A stretch of 64,000 bases of DNA from Lacticaseibacillus parakribbianus (lineage in GTDB: Bacteria > Bacillota > Bacilli > Lactobacillales > Lactobacillaceae). Below the pieces are notes generated by a model that saw nothing but the letters and a program-made list of their open reading frames with translations, made no database searches and was not told the origin of the DNA. Shown here one piece after another: positions 46,829 through 55,765 of this stretch (position 1 is its first letter; the number at the start of each line of letters is the position of its first letter). The stretch lies in contig NZ_JANQBA010000001.1 of NCBI RefSeq assembly GCF_025490915.1, forward strand, positions 124,001 through 188,000, written 5' to 3'. The position numbers and the translations under genes were made by a program.

Positions 46829-47218
46829 TTAGTAGCGATCGATGCCGCTGGCGTCGGTCGGCTTGGTGCCGCCGTCGGCCAACTTGCTCCCGAAGACGTG
46901 GCGCTCCAAGTTAGAGAGCCGCTTCAGGATGTCGTAGTTGGTCACGGTCGCGTTCGGCTGCTGCGGCGTGGCCGCAGCGACTTTGGACGACACGTTCAGC
47001 TGCTTGGTCAGCTCGTCGACGCGACTGCGCAACCGCGCGTTGTCCGCCTCCAAGCGGTCGACGTCGCCTTGGTAGGCCTCGTAGTCCTTGATCACTTGAT
47101 CCAGGAACTCGTCGACCTCGGCGGCGTCGTAGCCGCGCATCTTGGTTTTGAAGCTCTTCTCCAGAATGGCTTGCGGGTCGAGCTGGACGTCGCGCGTTGC
47201 CTCGTTGTTGTTATCCAT
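46829..47218 (-). CDS. gpsB: Cell-cycle protein GpsB
   Basis: 129 residues, DivIVA-like. The N-terminal membrane-binding and PBP-docking domain holds FKTKMRGYDAAEVDEFLDQV (about 26-45), followed by a coiled coil (about 50-80), a variable linker and a C-terminal helix (SNLERHVFG). It shuttles class A penicillin-binding proteins between septum and side wall; ponA lies 1.4 kb away. The ATG at 47218 follows GAGGTG. rnpB starts about 10 bases after the stop, so both may share a transcript. Confidence 0.93.
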   Translation of the reverse strand: MDNNNEATRDVQLDPQAILEKSFKTKMRGYDAAEVDEFLDQVIKDYEAYQGDVDRLEADNARLRSRVDELTKQLNVSSKVAAATPQQPNATVTNYDILKRLSNLERHVFGSKLADGGTKPTDASGIDRY

Positions 47219-47258
47219 AACCGAACACCTCGTTGATTCCTTAACACAGGATGAGTTC

Positions 47259-47287
47259 ATCATAACATACCAAGGGGACTTTGAAAA
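47259..47287 (-). promoter_or_regulatory. Promoter of gpsB (and perhaps rnpB)
   Basis: On the minus strand TTTTCA and TATGAT with a 17-base spacer. Confidence 0.5.
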
Positions 47288-47324
47288 TGCCAAAATGCGT
47301 CAGATGGGCATTGCCGTGCTTTCT

Positions 47325-47903
47325 TCACGAATCGAATGGGTCGTGTTCGGCCGCCTGCTGTTCACCGTATGCCCGGGCGGCCTCCTCCAAATCGGGCATG
47401 TTGATCAGCTGCACCGGGTAGGGCCGCCGCCGGTCCTCGCCTTGGGCGGCCCGGTAAGCAAACGCCGGCTTGCCGTCAAAGTCCGGGTCGAACACCAAAA
47501 GCGCGGCGTCGGTGTGCTGAGCCATGAAGCGCGTGTAGCCGGACAGCTGCTTGGGCGATTGGTACGGTAGGCTGGAGACGCTGGCGGAGAAATCGACCTG
47601 CTGAACCAGCGTGGCCAGCGCCGCTTGGTTCTCTTCCTTCCACTGGTGACCAAAATCCGCAAACGGCAGCATCACCGCGACCTTGAGCTCCGGATAGTCC
47701 TTTTTAAGGCCGACGGCGACTTGAGCACCCCACTGCTCGACGCCTTGCTCGCCACCGGTGATCACCCACTCCAGGCCGTCGTCCAGGGCCGCCTTGAGCT
47801 GGTTTCTTAAGGCAAGTTTAATCACCGTAATTTTGGGGTCGGAATCGCCGTAAGCGTTCAGCTCCCAGGACCGGTAACCGGTCAACCACAGGCGTGTTCC
47901 CAT
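47325..47903 (-). CDS. YpsA-like protein (DUF1273, SLOG superfamily)
   Basis: 192 residues. The N-terminal WLTGYRSWEL and the WVITGGEQGVEQWG segment near residue 50 are the nucleotide-binding loops of the YpsA/SLOG group. In Bacillus YpsA affects cell division and FtsZ; a role alongside GpsB is plausible. The ATG at 47903 follows GGGAGG; the longer frame upstream runs antisense through recU. Confidence 0.88.
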   Translation of the reverse strand: MGTRLWLTGYRSWELNAYGDSDPKITVIKLALRNQLKAALDDGLEWVITGGEQGVEQWGAQVAVGLKKDYPELKVAVMLPFADFGHQWKEENQAALATLVQQVDFSASVSSLPYQSPKQLSGYTRFMAQHTDAALLVFDPDFDGKPAFAYRAAQGEDRRRPYPVQLINMPDLEEAARAYGEQQAAEHDPFDS

Positions 47904-47941
47904 CGCGTCCTCCCATTCGATTAGGCCAAATCTCCCTGGCT

Positions 47942-47950
47942 TGTTATAAT
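47942..47950 (+). promoter_or_regulatory. Extended -10 element of the recU-ponA operon
   Basis: TGTTATAAT, a perfect TATAAT with a TGn extension, 20 bases before recU. It is divergent from ypsA. Confidence 0.5.
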
Positions 47951-47969
47951 AAGGCCAGGAGTTGATCGC

Positions 47970-48587
47970 ATGCCCATTCACTACCCTAATGGTAAGCCAT
48001 ACCAAGACGTCGCGCAACCGGCGGCCCCGCGCCCCGTTTCCTACGGCGGCCGCGGCATGACGCTTGAAGACGAGCTGAACCAAAGCAACCAGTTCTACCG
48101 CGCCGCCAACAAAGCGGTGGTGTACAAGAAACCCACGCCGCTTCAGATTGTCAAGGTCGACTATCCCAGCCGCGCCCAGGCGGTGGTCAAAGAGGCCTAC
48201 TTCAAGACGCCGTCGACCACCGACTACAATGGGGTCTACCAGGGCTACTACCTGGACTTTGACGCCAAGGAAACCAAAAACAAGCAGAGCTTTCCGCTCA
48301 AGAACTTCCACCCGCACCAGGTCGCCCATTTCAACGCCTGCCTGGCCCAGGCCGGCATCTGCTTTGTGGTGATTCGCTTCGTCACGTTGCGCCGCCTGTT
48401 CGTGTACCCGGCCAGCGCCTTGAACCGCTACTGGCAGGCCAGCCTGGCCGATGGGCGCAAGTCGATTCCACTCAAAGAAATCGAGACCCACGGCTTCGAG
48501 CTTCACCCCAAGCTGCAGCCACCGGTGCCGTACTTAGACGGTGTCGACTGGCTGATTGCAACCAAGAAAGGACAGACACATGGCTAA
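47970..48587 (+). CDS. recU: Holliday junction resolvase RecU
   Basis: 205 residues. SYGGRGMTLEDELNQSN near residue 28 is the family start, and the catalytic restriction-enzyme-like core is at YLDFDAKETKNKQSFPLKNF, about residues 93-112, with the D-E-K metal residues. It cleaves recombination junctions. It overlaps ponA by 8 bases, the usual recU-ponA pairing. Confidence 0.95.
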   Translation: MPIHYPNGKPYQDVAQPAAPRPVSYGGRGMTLEDELNQSNQFYRAANKAVVYKKPTPLQIVKVDYPSRAQAVVKEAYFKTPSTTDYNGVYQGYYLDFDAKETKNKQSFPLKNFHPHQVAHFNACLAQAGICFVVIRFVTLRRLFVYPASALNRYWQASLADGRKSIPLKEIETHGFELHPKLQPPVPYLDGVDWLIATKKGQTHG

Positions 48588-50862
48588 TCAGGCCCCATCG
48601 AGAATGGCCAAGCGGCGCCAAAAACCCGCTAAAAAAGCAAAGAAGCGCGGCGGCCGCTGGCTGCGCTTCTTCAAGTTCGCGGCGCTGGCCGTGGTGGTGG
48701 CCTTGGCCGCCGGCATCGGCCTGTTCGCCTACTACGCCAAAGACGCGCCGGCCATCACCAAAACCGAGCTGATGAGCGGCGGCGGCTCCACGCTTTACGC
48801 CAGCAACAACAAGGCGCTGACGCACCTGGGCGTGGAAAACCGCGTCTACGCGACCGCCGACAAGATTCCCCAGCGGCTCAAGGACGCCGTGGTGTCGATT
48901 GAGGACCGGCGCTTTTATAAGGAGAAGTTCGGGGTCGACCCGATTCGCATCGCCGGGGCGGCCTTTGCCAACCTCAAGGCCAAGGTGACCGGCAACACCG
49001 CCGGGCTGCAAGGTGGCTCCACCTTGACCCAGCAGCTGGTCAAGCTGTCGGTGTTCTCCACCAAGGTCTCCGACCAGACCCTGCGGCGCAAGGCCCAGGA
49101 GGCCTGGTTGGCCGTCAAGGTCGAGCGCAGCTACTCCAAGGAGCAGATTCTCGAGTTTTACATCAACAAGGTCTACATGAATTACGGCCAGCGGGGCATG
49201 GCCACCGGAGCCCAGTTCTACTACGGCAAAAGCCTGAGCCAGCTCGACTTGGCCCAAACCGCGTTCATCGCCGGGCTGGCGCAGTCCCCTTCCGGCTACG
49301 ACCCCTATGTCTCGCCGGCCCGGGCCACGACCCGCCGCAACGCGGTGCTCGACGCGATGCTGCGCGACAACAAGATCACCCAGGCCCAGGCGGCCACGGC
49401 CAAGGCCGAGGCAATCAGCACCGGCCTGAAGAAGAAAAGTGAAATCACCAACACCGCCTTGGTCGACAAGGTGATCGATGCCTACCTGACCCAGGTGATC
49501 AAGCAGGTCAAGGCCAAGCTTCACGTCGATCCATACGCCGAGAACCTAAAGATTTACACTAACCTAGACTACAACGTTCAAAAAAAGCTATACGAAATTG
49601 TAAACGACGGCCAAGACGTCGTTTTCCCGGACAACAAGATTCAAACGGCGGTGACGATGACCAATCCGCAGACCGGTGCCGTCGTCGCCCAGATCGGCGG
49701 CCGCAAAACCGGCAACGTCCGGCTGGCGTACAACCGCGCGACCCAAAACGACCGCAGCAACGGCTCGACGATGAAGCCTTTGATGGACTACGCGCCTGCC
49801 ATCGAGTACCTGAACTACTCGACGGCCACCATGCAATCCGACACGCCTTACAACTATCCCGGCACGAACACCCCGCTGTACGACATCGACCACAAGTACA
49901 TGGGCACGATGACGATTCGCCGCGGCCTGGAGCTGTCCCGCAACATCATCGCCATCAAGACGCTTGAGGCCGTGGGGCTGACCAAGTCTCTGAACTTCAT
50001 CAAGGGGCTGGGTATCACCCTGCCAGCCAACCAGCAGGTCTACCCAAGTGGCATCGGGGCCTCCGTGACCACGGAGCAAGAGGCCGCCGCTTACGGGGCC
50101 TTGGCCAACGGCGGCACGTACTACAAGCCAAGCTACGTCAAAAAGGTTGTGACCCCGGACGGCGATTCGGTCACCTTTCAAAACGCCGGCACCCGGGCGA
50201 TGAAGTCCAGCACCGCCTACATGGTGACCGACATGCTCAAGGGTGTAATCGCCAAGGGGACCGGGATGGCCGCCCAGATCAGTGGCCTTTACCAGGCCGG
50301 CAAAACCGGGACCACGGATTACGCGGCCAACGAGTTGGCCGCCAACGCCGCCTTGAAGGGCACCGCCAAGGATTCCTGGATGGTCGGCTACACCCGCTAC
50401 CGCGTCGCCTCGGTGTGGCTGGGTTACGACAAGGCCAATACGGCCGGCGTCACGACGGCCATGCAGCTGATTCCCAAGGAAATTTACAAGGTGCTGATGA
50501 CCTACGCGTCCTCGAGTCTGCCCAACAAGGATTGGGTCAAGCCGGAGTCCGTCATTGCCAAAACCGTCAACGGCAGCCGCGAGCTTTATGTACGCGGGTT
50601 TGCCCCGACCACCCCGGCCGTCAGCTCATCCAGCTCCAGTTCGGTCAGCTCAAGCGTTGCGACCACCAGCAGCGCGACCAGTTCAAGCGTCCTGAGCTCG
50701 AGTTCAAGCAGCGCAAGCACCAGCAGCGTTGACAGCTCCAGTGACTCCGAATCAAGCGGAGCGAGTGACGCCGGGTCGACGCCTGCGACCGAGTCACCGA
50801 GCAACTCCGTCAGCCTGCCCGAAACGCCAAGCAAGACGGAATCAAGCCACACCACCCAGTAG
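48580..50862 (+). CDS. ponA: Class A penicillin-binding protein PBP1A
   Basis: 760 residues. A basic cytoplasmic tail and one membrane anchor (about 33-58) are followed by a GT51 glycosyltransferase (SIEDRRFYKE and GGSTLTQQL, catalytic glutamate near residue 110) and a transpeptidase with the serine in GSTMKPL near residue 395, the SRN triad near 452 and KTGTT near 573. It polymerises and crosslinks peptidoglycan. The last 80 or so residues form a serine-rich low-complexity tail. The ATG at 48580 follows AAAGGAC. Confidence 0.95.
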   Translation: MANQAPSRMAKRRQKPAKKAKKRGGRWLRFFKFAALAVVVALAAGIGLFAYYAKDAPAITKTELMSGGGSTLYASNNKALTHLGVENRVYATADKIPQRLKDAVVSIEDRRFYKEKFGVDPIRIAGAAFANLKAKVTGNTAGLQGGSTLTQQLVKLSVFSTKVSDQTLRRKAQEAWLAVKVERSYSKEQILEFYINKVYMNYGQRGMATGAQFYYGKSLSQLDLAQTAFIAGLAQSPSGYDPYVSPARATTRRNAVLDAMLRDNKITQAQAATAKAEAISTGLKKKSEITNTALVDKVIDAYLTQVIKQVKAKLHVDPYAENLKIYTNLDYNVQKKLYEIVNDGQDVVFPDNKIQTAVTMTNPQTGAVVAQIGGRKTGNVRLAYNRATQNDRSNGSTMKPLMDYAPAIEYLNYSTATMQSDTPYNYPGTNTPLYDIDHKYMGTMTIRRGLELSRNIIAIKTLEAVGLTKSLNFIKGLGITLPANQQVYPSGIGASVTTEQEAAAYGALANGGTYYKPSYVKKVVTPDGDSVTFQNAGTRAMKSSTAYMVTDMLKGVIAKGTGMAAQISGLYQAGKTGTTDYAANELAANAALKGTAKDSWMVGYTRYRVASVWLGYDKANTAGVTTAMQLIPKEIYKVLMTYASSSLPNKDWVKPESVIAKTVNGSRELYVRGFAPTTPAVSSSSSSSVSSSVATTSSATSSSVLSSSSSSASTSSVDSSSDSESSGASDAGSTPATESPSNSVSLPETPSKTESSHTTQ

Positions 50863-50872
50863 AACGCATGCC

Positions 50873-50907
50873 AAAAGACCGCCCCCCTTGTGTGAGGACG
50901 GTCTTTT
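50873..50907. terminator. Bidirectional terminator between ponA and comEB
   Basis: AAAAGACCG and CGGTCTTTT pair, with T5 on the plus side and T4 on the minus side. Confidence 0.85.
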
Positions 50908-50928
50908 TGCATGGGCCAAGCCGGCGCG

Positions 50929-51396
50929 TCAGGCCGACTCCTGCGTCAGTTGAACCACGGCCACGTGATGCGCGGCCAGCAGTTCCAGAGCGTAGGGGTC
51001 GTTGTGGTAGGCCGATTGGTAGTAGACGGCGGTGATGCCAGCTTGAATCAGCGCCTTGGTGCAGTTCAGGCACGGGAAGAAGGTCACGTAAACCGTCGCG
51101 CCCTTGGTCGAGACGCCGTTTAAAGCGCATTGCAAAATGGCGTTCATCTCGGCATGCAGGGTGCGGATGCAGTGGCCGTCGCGCATCAGGTGTCCAGCGG
51201 TATCGCAATGTGGATCCCCGGCGATGCTGCCGTTGTAGCCCGTGGCAATGATGCGGTGGTCGACCACCAAAACCGCACCGACCGTCGCCCGTTCGCAGGT
51301 CGACCGCTCGGCCACGTTGCCGGCCAGTTTCATGAAGTAGTGATCCCACGACTCGCGGTGGCCGTGGCGCTTGGAGTCAACGATTTGATCAGGCAT
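50929..51396 (-). CDS. Deoxycytidylate (dCMP) deaminase, ComEB-like
   Basis: 155 residues. The zinc site is HAEMNAI near residue 78 plus PCLNC near residue 107. It converts dCMP to dUMP for thymidylate synthesis. In Bacillus the homologue is named comEB and stands in a competence operon, but here it follows nth with an 8-base overlap, so the name refers to the family only. AAGGAGG precedes the ATG. Confidence 0.93.
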   Translation of the reverse strand: MPDQIVDSKRHGHRESWDHYFMKLAGNVAERSTCERATVGAVLVVDHRIIATGYNGSIAGDPHCDTAGHLMRDGHCIRTLHAEMNAILQCALNGVSTKGATVYVTFFPCLNCTKALIQAGITAVYYQSAYHNDPYALELLAAHHVAVVQLTQESA

Positions 51397-52057
51397 GTGT
51401 TGGTCCCTCCTTGGACTTGCGGGCAACCGGCTTGTAATCGGCCGCAAAGGCGGCCCAGGCCGGGCCCGGTGGTAGCTTGGGGTTGCGGGCGGTCAGCCAC
51501 TCCCGCCCCAGGCGAATCAGGGCGCGGTGCAGGTTGATCCAGGTTGCAGGCGGCATCAGCCCCTCCAGACGCCGCTGGATGGCCTGCGGGGTCGCATTGG
51601 GCGGTGCGATGCCAAACCCGCGAATGATGCGCGAAACGTGGGTGTCCACGGCGACGCCGGGAATGTTGAAGGCATCGGTTCGCACCACCGTGGCGGTTTT
51701 GGGCCCGACCCCAGGCAAGGCCACCAGCGCCTTAGTCGACTCGGGGACCTGGCCGTCGTACCTGGTCACCAGCGCCTGGCTCAAGGCGACCAGGTACTTG
51801 GCCTTGTTGTGGTAAAGCCCCAGGCGGTCGATGTAAGGCTCGATGACCGCCGGGGTGGCCATCGCCAGCGCCGCGGCATCCGGGTAGGCCGCAAAGAGCC
51901 GTGGGGTCACCGCGTTGACGGCCACATCGGTGGTTTGCGCCGACAGCAAGACGGCGACCAGAATTTGAAATGGGGTCTTGGCGTTGAGCGTCGGGGGAAC
52001 ACCAGGGTACAGCGCGAGCACGAGGTTCAACAGTTTCACCGCGCGTTTGTCGTCCAT
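51389..52057 (-). CDS. nth: Endonuclease III (HhH-GPD), lacking the iron-sulfur cluster cysteines
   Basis: DNA glycosylase/AP lyase that removes oxidised pyrimidines. 222 residues; the helix-hairpin-helix LPGVGPKTA contains the catalytic K120, and D138 is in VDTHVSRI, both at the E. coli numbering. The usual C-terminal C-x6-C-x2-C-x5-C cluster is absent: the protein contains no cysteine at all, and the segment after GREWLTARNPK is replaced. AGGAGG precedes the ATG at 52057. It lies between dnaD and the dCMP deaminase gene. Confidence 0.92.
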   Translation of the reverse strand: MDDKRAVKLLNLVLALYPGVPPTLNAKTPFQILVAVLLSAQTTDVAVNAVTPRLFAAYPDAAALAMATPAVIEPYIDRLGLYHNKAKYLVALSQALVTRYDGQVPESTKALVALPGVGPKTATVVRTDAFNIPGVAVDTHVSRIIRGFGIAPPNATPQAIQRRLEGLMPPATWINLHRALIRLGREWLTARNPKLPPGPAWAAFAADYKPVARKSKEGPTHA

Positions 52058-52067
52058 GTCGTACCTC

Positions 52068-52679
52068 CTACAAGCCCAGGTGCCGGTTCTTATCCGCCTG
52101 CACCTCCGCCGGCGTGGTGAAGTGTCGCCGCTCCCAGCCAATCAGGATTTTATCCATGTAGCGCAGCGAATACACCCGGTTGAGCACGGCCTCGCGCAGC
52201 GCCAGTTGGATCATCTCTGGCTTGTAGTGGTCAACGGTCAGCCAATCGCCGATGGTCTGCTGCTCGATGGGTGACAGTGGCCGGCCGAACTCCACCTCGA
52301 TTTGGCTGAACACCGTCTTGCTCGCCTGGTCCTGTGCCGTGATAGCCTGGCGGTCCAGCGGCGCCAGCACCTGAGCCAACAGCGGGGTCACGTCGTACTG
52401 GTCGAACTGGCGGCCGTCGCGAGCGGTGGCATTGAGCCGCCGAATCGCCTTTTTATCCGTCAGGCTTTGAATCACCCCGAACACCTCCTGCGGCCGCAGC
52501 TTGGCCGCCTGCCCAAGCGCCGCCAGGTCCGGCGTCTCGGTGTGGTGCTGGGCCCATTGCAGCAAAAACAGGTAGGTGACAAACTCGCGGTGGGTCAGCT
52601 CGGTCTGCGCGAACCGCGCGAATAAGGCGTCGGACACGCTGGTGCTGCCGGCCTGCAGGTAATCGGTCAAATTAGGCAT
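52068..52679 (-). CDS. dnaD: DNA replication protein DnaD
   Basis: 203 residues. The N-terminal winged-helix domain (ELTHREFVTYLFLLQWA, about 27-43) is followed by the C-terminal DnaD/DnaB_2 domain with IGDWLTVDHYKPEMIQLALREAV around residues 143-165. DnaD helps load the replicative helicase at origins and restart sites. The ATG at 52679 follows GAAGGGAG. It starts 20 bases after the asnS terminator, leaving no room for a standard promoter. Confidence 0.92.
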   Translation of the reverse strand: MPNLTDYLQAGSTSVSDALFARFAQTELTHREFVTYLFLLQWAQHHTETPDLAALGQAAKLRPQEVFGVIQSLTDKKAIRRLNATARDGRQFDQYDVTPLLAQVLAPLDRQAITAQDQASKTVFSQIEVEFGRPLSPIEQQTIGDWLTVDHYKPEMIQLALREAVLNRVYSLRYMDKILIGWERRHFTTPAEVQADKNRHLGL

Positions 52680-52698
52680 GGTGACTCCCTTCTCAGTG

Positions 52699-52726
52699 CA
52701 AAAAGAGACTGATCGCCCAGTCTCTT
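52699..52726 (-). terminator. Terminator between asnS and dnaD
   Basis: On the minus strand AAGAGACTG and CAGTCTCTT form a 9-base-pair stem with a 6-base loop and T5 follows. Confidence 0.85.
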
Positions 52727-52732
52727 GTGTGC

Positions 52733-54031
52733 TTACGGCTTGATGCGGTTGATCATGCGGGGGAACGGAATGGTCTCGCGCAGGTGATCGAGGTGGCAAA
52801 TCCAGGTGATCGCGCGTTCCAGCCCCAGCCCGAAGCCGGCGTGAGGCACACTGCCGTACTTGCGCAGGTCAAGGTACCATTCGTACTCGGCCAAGTCGAG
52901 CCCCTTGGCTTCGATGGCGGCCTTCAGCTTGTCGTAGTCGACTTCACGCTCGGAGCCGCCGATGATTTCGCCGTACCCTTCCGGCGCCAGCAGGTCGGCG
53001 CAGACATACGTGTCGTCGCGGCCTTCCTCCGGCAGCATGTAAAACGGCTTGATCGCCTTCGGGTAGTTCAGGACAAAAACCGGCTGCTCGAACTGATCGG
53101 ACAAGTAGGTCTCCTCCGGTGAGCCGAAGTCTTCGCCCCACTTGACGTCAAAGTCTGCCTTTTGCAGCATCTCAATCGCCTCATCGTAGCGAATGCGCGG
53201 GTAAGGCAGCTTGGTGTACTTCCTGAGCGTCTCAACGTCGCGGTCCAGCAGCTTCAGGTCATAGGCGCAGTGGTCAATCACGCTTTGCACCAAAAAGGCG
53301 ATGTAGCGTTCCTGCACCTGCAGGCTCTCCTCCTGGTGTGTGAAGGCCATTTCGGGCTCAATCATCCAAAACTCGGTCAGGTGCCGCCGGGTCTTGCTCT
53401 TTTCGGCGCGGAACACCGGGCCGAAAGTGAACACCTTGCCGTAAGCCATCGCCCCGGCTTCGGCGTAGAGCTGGCCGGACTGGCTGAGGAAGGCCGGGCG
53501 ATCGAAGTACTCGGTTTCGAACAGCTCGGTGGTCCCTTCCGGCGCGGAGCCGGTAAGAATCGGCGCGTCCATCTTGATGAAGCCTTCTTGGTTGAAGAAC
53601 TCATAGGTCGCGCGAATCATTTCGTTGCGAATCTGTTGAATCGCAAACTGGCGCTTGGACCGCAGCCACAGGTGACGGTGGTCGAGCAGGAACTCGATGC
53701 CGTGCTCCTTAGGCGTAATCGGGTAGTCATCGGCGCCACCCAGGACCTCGATGTCGTGAACCTCGATTTCGTAGCCGAAGTGGCTGCGGGCGTCTTCGTG
53801 AATCTCGCCGGTCAGCCACATGGACGTTTCCTGGCGCATGTCCTTGGCGGCCTGGAAAACGGCCTCGCTGACCTTGTTTTTGAGCACCACGCCCTGGAAA
53901 AAGGCGGAGCCGTCGCGCAGTTGCAGGAAGGCAATCTTGCCGCTTGAGCGCTTGTCGGTCAGCCACGCCCCGATTTTGACTTCCTCGTTGACGTGGTCTT
54001 TGGCATCGATGATGCGAATCTGTTCTGTCAT
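52733..54031 (-). CDS. asnS: Asparagine--tRNA ligase
   Basis: 432 residues, class IIb synthetase. An N-terminal OB-fold anticodon domain (to about 115) is followed by the catalytic core with motif 2 at [15 protein letters not shown] near residue 215 and motif 3 at [10 protein letters not shown] near the C terminus. The ATG at 54031 follows GGGGG. The neighbour aspC is the usual companion. Confidence 0.96.
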   Translation of the reverse strand: MTEQIRIIDAKDHVNEEVKIGAWLTDKRSSGKIAFLQLRDGSAFFQGVVLKNKVSEAVFQAAKDMRQETSMWLTGEIHEDARSHFGYEIEVHDIEVLGGADDYPITPKEHGIEFLLDHRHLWLRSKRQFAIQQIRNEMIRATYEFFNQEGFIKMDAPILTGSAPEGTTELFETEYFDRPAFLSQSGQLYAEAGAMAYGKVFTFGPVFRAEKSKTRRHLTEFWMIEPEMAFTHQEESLQVQERYIAFLVQSVIDHCAYDLKLLDRDVETLRKYTKLPYPRIRYDEAIEMLQKADFDVKWGEDFGSPEETYLSDQFEQPVFVLNYPKAIKPFYMLPEEGRDDTYVCADLLAPEGYGEIIGGSEREVDYDKLKAAIEAKGLDLAEYEWYLDLRKYGSVPHAGFGLGLERAITWICHLDHLRETIPFPRMINRIKP

Positions 54032-54068
54032 GTTATCCCCCTGTGTCATTAGAAAAGTGATGCAAATG

Positions 54069-55247
54069 CTAGTTCTGGCCGACGAAGGCCTGAATGCGGC
54101 TGATGGCCTCGACCAAATCGGCCTTGGCCGCCGCGTAGCTCAGCCTGGCGTGATCCGGCAGGCCGAACGCCCGGCCCGGCACCAGCGCCACGCCGGTTTC
54201 GGCCAAAAGTGCCGCTACGAAATCGTCGACCGACGTGTGGTGGGTCAACGTCGCCGCCCGGCGAACGTTCGGGAAGAGGTAAAAGGCCCCTTGTGGCTTG
54301 TCCGGCAGCTCAAAGCCTGGCACCTGAAGCAGCAGCGGGTAAACCGTGTTCAGCCGGTCCTCAAAGGCGTCGCGCATCGCGGCCACGCTTTGGCCGTCGC
54401 TTGAAAACGCGGCGATGGCCGCGTACTGCGCGGCGGCGGTTGGGTTGCCGGTCGCGTGGCCCAGCAGCTTGGTCATGGCGGCGATCAGCTTTTCCGGCCC
54501 GGCCGCAAAGCCAATGCGCCAGCCGGTCATCGCGTAGGACTTAGAGGCTCCGGAGATCAGCACCGTGTTGGCGGTGATGGCCGGATCGATTTGGATAATG
54601 GAGGTGTAAGTCGCCCCGTTGTACAGCAGGTCGCGGTAGATGTCATCGGCTACCACCAGTATGTCGTGGCGCAGCGCCCAGTTGCCGATCAAGGTCAGCT
54701 CGGCCTTGGTGTACACGGCGCCGGTCGGATTGCTCGGCGAGTTGATGATGACGGCGCGGGTATGTTTGGTGCGTTGCGCCTCGAGGTCATCGACGGTGAC
54801 CTTGAAGTGGCTGCTGCTCATCACCGCGCGTGGCACCCCACCGGCGAGGCGCACCTGCTCGACGTAAGAGACCCACCCGGGAACGGGAATCAAGACCTCG
54901 TCACCGGGGTCCAACAGCACCTGGAACAGGCCATACAGCGCCAGCTTCGCCCCGGTGGTCACCACCAGCTGCTTGGGGCTGTAACGCACGCCGGTTTGGT
55001 CCAGCACATGCGCCGCAATCGCGTCTTTGAGCGCCGGCAGCCCGGCGGCCGGCGTGTAGAAGCTGGCCGCCCCGCTTTGGATCGCGGCGACCGCCGCCTG
55101 GTCGATGAAGTCGGGTGTGGTGAAGTCCGGCTGGCCGATCGACAAGTCGAACACGGTTTCCCCTCGCGCCTTCATCTCCTTGGCCAGGTTACTGACCGCA
55201 AGCGTCGCGCTGGGGGCGACGTTCAAAATTCGTTTGGCTAAATGCAA
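54069..55247 (-). CDS. Pyridoxal-phosphate aminotransferase, aspartate type (AspB/AspC-like)
   Basis: 392 residues, fold type I. The PLP lysine is in [17 protein letters not shown] near residue 235, and [11 protein letters not shown] near residue 170 is typical of class I aminotransferases. It probably interconverts aspartate and oxaloacetate; aromatic substrates are possible. The TTG at 55247 is chosen because GGAG is 8 bases before it; the GTG at 55256 abuts that site. The order ypmB-aspB-asnS is conserved in Firmicutes. Confidence 0.9.
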   Translation of the reverse strand: MHLAKRILNVAPSATLAVSNLAKEMKARGETVFDLSIGQPDFTTPDFIDQAAVAAIQSGAASFYTPAAGLPALKDAIAAHVLDQTGVRYSPKQLVVTTGAKLALYGLFQVLLDPGDEVLIPVPGWVSYVEQVRLAGGVPRAVMSSSHFKVTVDDLEAQRTKHTRAVIINSPSNPTGAVYTKAELTLIGNWALRHDILVVADDIYRDLLYNGATYTSIIQIDPAITANTVLISGASKSYAMTGWRIGFAAGPEKLIAAMTKLLGHATGNPTAAAQYAAIAAFSSDGQSVAAMRDAFEDRLNTVYPLLLQVPGFELPDKPQGAFYLFPNVRRAATLTHHTSVDDFVAALLAETGVALVPGRAFGLPDHARLSYAAAKADLVEAISRIQAFVGQN

Positions 55248-55273
55248 AAGCGTCACTCCAATCGGGTCTCCCC

Positions 55274-55765
55274 TTATAGGTTACGAATCGCTGCCAGCTC
55301 CTCACCGGTGGCAAAGTCGTAAGTCACATACCCAAGTTTACCAGACTTTGTGCGATAGCCAATATCCCAGACAAATTTCTTTGCCCGGCGGCTCAAGCCA
55401 ATGCTTGAGATGCGCTTGGGCGCGTAGCTGGCCGCGACCTTGGCCAGCGCCTGCTGGCGGGTGATGCCGGCGGATTGGCGCAGCACGTGGACCTTACCGG
55501 TTTTTTGGCGGATGACCACGTACACTGCGCGGTGGTCGGTGGTGGTGCCGGCCACGGTCAGGTAGGAGTCGCGCTGCGTGTCCCAGTAAAACTGCGACAC
55601 CGTGGTGACCTTGGCCTGGCGCTTGGCGATGGCCGCGGCCTGCTCGCGAACCGACCGCAGCGGCGAGACGCTTTTGGTCCACACAAACACGACGGCGGCC
55701 AACAGCGCGATGCCGGCGATCAGGCGCAACAGGCGAAACATTCTACGACGATTAGCTGGACGCAT
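55274..55765 (-). CDS. YpmB-like protein (DUF5590/PepSY)
   Basis: 163 residues with a basic N terminus and one membrane anchor (about 12-30), then an extracytoplasmic domain of alpha-beta type that repeats a PepSY-like fold (RQQALAKVAASY). The function is unknown. Position between dinG and aspC and the AGGAGG site support it. The start overlaps the end of dinG by 14 bases. Confidence 0.8.
   Translation of the reverse strand: MRPANRRRMFRLLRLIAGIALLAAVVFVWTKSVSPLRSVREQAAAIAKRQAKVTTVSQFYWDTQRDSYLTVAGTTTDHRAVYVVIRQKTGKVHVLRQSAGITRQQALAKVAASYAPKRISSIGLSRRAKKFVWDIGYRTKSGKLGYVTYDFATGEELAAIRNL

Noticed and set aside
51389-52057. Sequencing error as the cause of missing Nth cysteines
   Set aside because: The frame is intact to a normal length and overlaps the next gene in a standard way; no frameshift restores a cysteine cluster in the visible sequence.
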